Shown piece after piece: positions 6,528 to 8,458 of a DNA stretch of 8,458 bases (positions within the stretch are counted from its first letter, which is position 1; each line of letters begins with the position of its first letter). Where the stretch lies: contig JAPKMW010000188.1 in the NCBI GenBank assembly GCA_026645575.1, positions 1-8,458 of the forward strand. The letters are read 5' to 3'. The notes below the pieces were generated by a model. The model saw only the letters and a list, made by a program, of their open reading frames with translations, ran no database searches and was not told where the DNA came from. The stretch comes from Caldilineaceae bacterium (GTDB lineage Bacteria > Chloroflexota > Anaerolineae > Caldilineales > Caldilineaceae). Position numbers and translations under genes: made by a program.

Positions 6528-7937
6528 TCAGTCGCGTGATTTCGCTTGCAGACGCGCTGCCTGCGCCGGGTCACCGATGTGGAGGGTGTCATAGGCTTGT
6601 TGCGACGTCTTGAACGGCCCGACCCCTTCCTTGCCATGCCAGTCGCCCTGGTGGTGCATGGGGTTGGGGAAGCCGGTTTCGGACTCGCGTTTGGTGATCC
6701 AGGCGTTCATGCGGTCGCGCAACATGGCGACAACAGCCGGTTGGCTCTCGGCCAGGTTGTTGTTCTCGTCTGGATCTTCGATCAGATTGTAAAGCTCAAT
6801 TTCGGGCTTGAAGTGGAAATCCGGTTCCAGCGCGATCATCAGCTTCCATTGGGGGGTGCGCCAGCCATGTTTGCGCATCCAGGTGCATTCGGTGATATAA
6901 AATTCGCTTTCATAGGAAGGAATTTCGCCGTGCATGAGGGGTAAGAGTGTGCGCCCTTCAAAGGTGAGGTCGGGGCGTTGAATTTCGGCCAGGTCGAGCA
7001 GCGTCGGTACCAAGTCTTTGTGTTGGGTATAGCCTTTCACCCGCACGCCCGCCGGCACCTTGCCCGGATAGCGAATGATCAGCGGGACATGGAGGACATT
7101 GTCATACATGCCGTGGTGATCAAACCAGCACTCGTGGTCATAGAGCGTCTCGCCGTGGTCGCCGTTGATCACGACAATGGTTTCGTCGAGAATGCCGTGC
7201 GCTTCGAGGGCGTTGAAAATGGTCTGGATACAGGCATCCATATAGGCCACGGCGCCATCATATTGGGCGATGATGTAATCCTTGTCGGTGATCCCCGGCG
7301 GCATCCAACTGGCGAAGTAGTCGCGGAAGGGCTTGAAACTCATAACCGGCTCCATCGACTTGTTTTTGGGGTCGGTCTCATTGCCGTGGTAGAACATACG
7401 CTCATAGGGGGCCGGCGGCAGATAGGGTGAGTGGGGGTCCATGTGGCGCAGGAAGAGGAAGAAGGGTTTGCGTCCCTTGACCAGCCGATTCAATTCGGGA
7501 ATGGTCACATCGTTGAGATTTTGCGCTTTGGGGCTGCGCCCTTCGTTCCAACTTCCCCAGTTGGCAAAGGAGAGATAGTTGTCAAAGCCGCGGGAAGAGG
7601 GGTTGCCGTTGAAACCCACACAGGTGCTTTCGTAGCCCTCTTCGCGCAGAATTTCCGCCAGCGTCGGTACTTCGGCGCGCAGCGGCCCTTTGTGGCGGAG
7701 GGCGACCACCTGGGTGCCAAAGCAGTCGCGACCAGTGAGCATAGAGGCGTAGGCGGGTGTCGTGGGGACGCTGGGGCTAAAGTTCTTTTCAAAGAGGGTG
7801 CCGCCCTGGGCAAAGCGATCCATGTGGGGCGTGGTCATGCGGCGGTAGCCATAGCAACTCATGTTGCGGGCGCTGATCGAGTCGATGGCGAACAAGACAA
7901 TATTCGGGCGGCGCTTGCCGCGACGTTGGGAAGCCAT
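6528..7937 (-). CDS. Sulfatase-fold hydrolase with Thr in the nucleophile position
   Basis: The 469-residue protein belongs to the sulfatase branch of the alkaline phosphatase superfamily. It has the opening metal strand and helix NIVLFAIDSISARNMSCYGY (12-31, D19), a PTTPAYASMLTGR nucleophile motif (58-70), the second metal site NGDHGETLYDH (258-268, D260/H261), HHG (274-276) followed by HVPLIIRYPG, and a C-terminal ELYNLIEDPDENNNLA segment typical of the family. In formylglycine sulfatases the motif is C/S-x-P-x-R followed by LTGR. Aligned on LTGR, this protein has T59-T-P-A-Y63, with no Cys, Ser or Arg. Threonine is the nucleophile of many phosphodiesterases and phosphotransferases of this superfamily, so phosphate- or phosphonate-ester hydrolysis is more likely than desulfation (inference). 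No signal peptide is seen, so it is cytoplasmic. AGGA lies 9 nt before the ATG at 7937. Full length. Confidence 0.8.
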   Translation of the reverse strand: MASQRRGKRRPNIVLFAIDSISARNMSCYGYRRMTTPHMDRFAQGGTLFEKNFSPSVPTTPAYASMLTGRDCFGTQVVALRHKGPLRAEVPTLAEILREEGYESTCVGFNGNPSSRGFDNYLSFANWGSWNEGRSPKAQNLNDVTIPELNRLVKGRKPFFLFLRHMDPHSPYLPPAPYERMFYHGNETDPKNKSMEPVMSFKPFRDYFASWMPPGITDKDYIIAQYDGAVAYMDACIQTIFNALEAHGILDETIVVINGDHGETLYDHECWFDHHGMYDNVLHVPLIIRYPGKVPAGVRVKGYTQHKDLVPTLLDLAEIQRPDLTFEGRTLLPLMHGEIPSYESEFYITECTWMRKHGWRTPQWKLMIALEPDFHFKPEIELYNLIEDPDENNNLAESQPAVVAMLRDRMNAWITKRESETGFPNPMHHQGDWHGKEGVGPFKTSQQAYDTLHIGDPAQAARLQAKSRD

Positions 7938-7949
7938 AGGTTAAAGTCC

Positions 7950-7977
7950 TTGTCTAGTGGTCTATTTGTGGTATAAT
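7950..7977 (+). promoter_or_regulatory. Promoter of the ART-like gene (TTGTCT, 16 bp, TATAAT)
   Basis: On the plus strand TTGTCT (7950-7955) precedes a consensus TATAAT (7972-7977) by 16 bp, and TGG directly before the -10 gives an extended -10. The start point would be near 7984. That excludes the upstream TTG at 7980 as the translation start and supports the ATG at 8025. The same short gap must also hold the 5' end of the divergent sulfatase-like gene, so the two may interfere. Confidence 0.6.
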
Positions 7978-8024
7978 GATTGATAACAATACTTTACTTG
8001 ATTCTTGATAGTTGGGCAAAGTTC

Positions 8025-8387
8025 ATGACAGAGCAAGGTACAGTCATCTTCTATCATGGTACAGATCTGGATAGCTTATTGAGCATTTTGAATGATGGTC
8101 TACAAGCAGATAAACTTCACGAATTGCAGTCAAAACGCAGAGTACAAGCCGGGGTAGGTTGGTACGTTACTGATGACATAAGCGCCGCGTGGTACTTCGC
8201 GACAATTGCTTATGGCAACCGGGACAGGGGTAGCGCCGTAATTGAAATAGAACTTTTTGTTGAACATTTTGAGCTTCTAGTTGACCAAGGGTTGGTTCAA
8301 AAGAGCAAAATTATAAATGTACATTTTGATGCTGATCAATATCGGTTTAGTGTACAAGCCTTCGAATTTTTGAATCAACATGTATAG
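8025..8387 (+). CDS. Small ADP-ribosyltransferase-fold protein (DUF3990-like), possible toxin
   Basis: The 120-residue product has the layout of DUF3990-like ADP-ribosyltransferase-fold proteins: FYHGTD (9-14, H11), a SLLSILNDGL helix (17-26), GWYVTDDISAAWYFA (45-59, Y47), RGSAVIEIEL strand (68-77) and a terminal DQYRFSVQAFEFL block (104-116). H11, Y47 and Q105 are candidates for the H-Y-[Q/E] triad that binds NAD in this fold; this is inferred from motif order, not shown. Relatives include uncharacterised toxin-like enzymes and single-domain cargo. I chose ATG 8025 over the TTG at 7980 because the latter sits on the promoter; the Shine-Dalgarno before 8025 is poor. By eye it is more AT-rich than the enzyme genes, which suggests acquired DNA. 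No antitoxin is visible before the window ends. It has no signal peptide or membrane segment. Confidence 0.6.
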   Translation: MTEQGTVIFYHGTDLDSLLSILNDGLQADKLHELQSKRRVQAGVGWYVTDDISAAWYFATIAYGNRDRGSAVIEIELFVEHFELLVDQGLVQKSKIINVHFDADQYRFSVQAFEFLNQHV

Positions 8388-8458
8388 TTGACCCCAATGT
8401 CAAGACCAGAAAAGGCTGAAAATAAGAACCAAAATCGTCAAAGCGGTCCTTCAGCATT
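8388..8458. other. Unassigned right edge
   Basis: The last 71 bases after the ART-like gene hold no convincing gene, terminator or RNA. A TTGAC...GTCAA inverted repeat (8388-8392, 8399-8403) has no T-tract after it. A minus-strand frame from 8457 is too short and too antisense to its neighbour to support. Confidence 0.3.

Noticed and set aside
8347..8457. Short minus-strand frame at the right edge beginning MLKDRFDDFGSYFQPF, faintly transposase-like
   Set aside because: Only 36 codons, overlaps the 3' end of the ART-like gene in antisense, has no visible ribosome binding site within the window, and I could not match it to a specific transposase family.
1..8458. CRISPR array, tRNA or rRNA
   Set aside because: No regularly spaced repeats, cloverleaf-like sequences or rRNA signature stretches were seen by reading both strands.

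Overview
The window looks like a bacterial chromosomal segment from a carbohydrate-degrading organism. Six genes lie on the minus strand and one clear gene on the plus strand. The large enzymes lack signal peptides, start codons are spaced for Shine-Dalgarno use, and sigma70-type promoter boxes are visible. A filamentous or soil-type Chloroflexota (Caldilinea/Anaerolineae-like) host is my best guess. It rests on the style of the 118-residue WRVP-motif protein and on the enzyme mix, and no marker gene is present to settle it.

Layout in minus-strand reading order, from the right: a sulfatase/phosphodiesterase-superfamily enzyme (7937-6528); a small conserved-looking protein of unknown function with its own promoter (6449-6093); two Gfo/Idh/MocA NAD(P)-dependent sugar oxidoreductases (5916-4864 and 4748-3585), separated by an 82-bp hairpin element; a 322-bp gap holding a possible small plus-strand ORF, a strong promoter and a perfect 13-bp inverted repeat; a glutaminase-A-like six-hairpin protein (3262-1226); and an oligogalacturonate-lyase family protein (1225-80) whose ATG directly follows the previous stop. 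A further minus-strand gene appears to begin at the very left edge. At the right edge a plus-strand gene (8025-8387) encodes a small ADP-ribosyltransferase-fold protein.

The large genes fit intracellular breakdown of plant-type uronate or other acidic oligosaccharides. The PL22-type lyase would cleave oligogalacturonides, the six-hairpin protein may be a glycosidase rather than a true glutaminase, the two oxidoreductases would interconvert sugar or uronate derivatives, and the sulfatase-fold enzyme would remove a substituent. That enzyme carries Thr where a formylglycine sulfatase has Cys or Ser, so a phosphatase or phosphodiesterase role is more likely. No transporter or regulator is in view, so the substrate is inferred.

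The most interesting non-coding signals are three. The glutaminase-like/lyase pair has a near-consensus promoter whose start point falls inside a perfect palindrome followed by seven U. A 31-bp-arm hairpin looks like a dispersed repeat. The sulfatase-like gene is flanked by two inverted, 17/20-identical promoter-like sequences.
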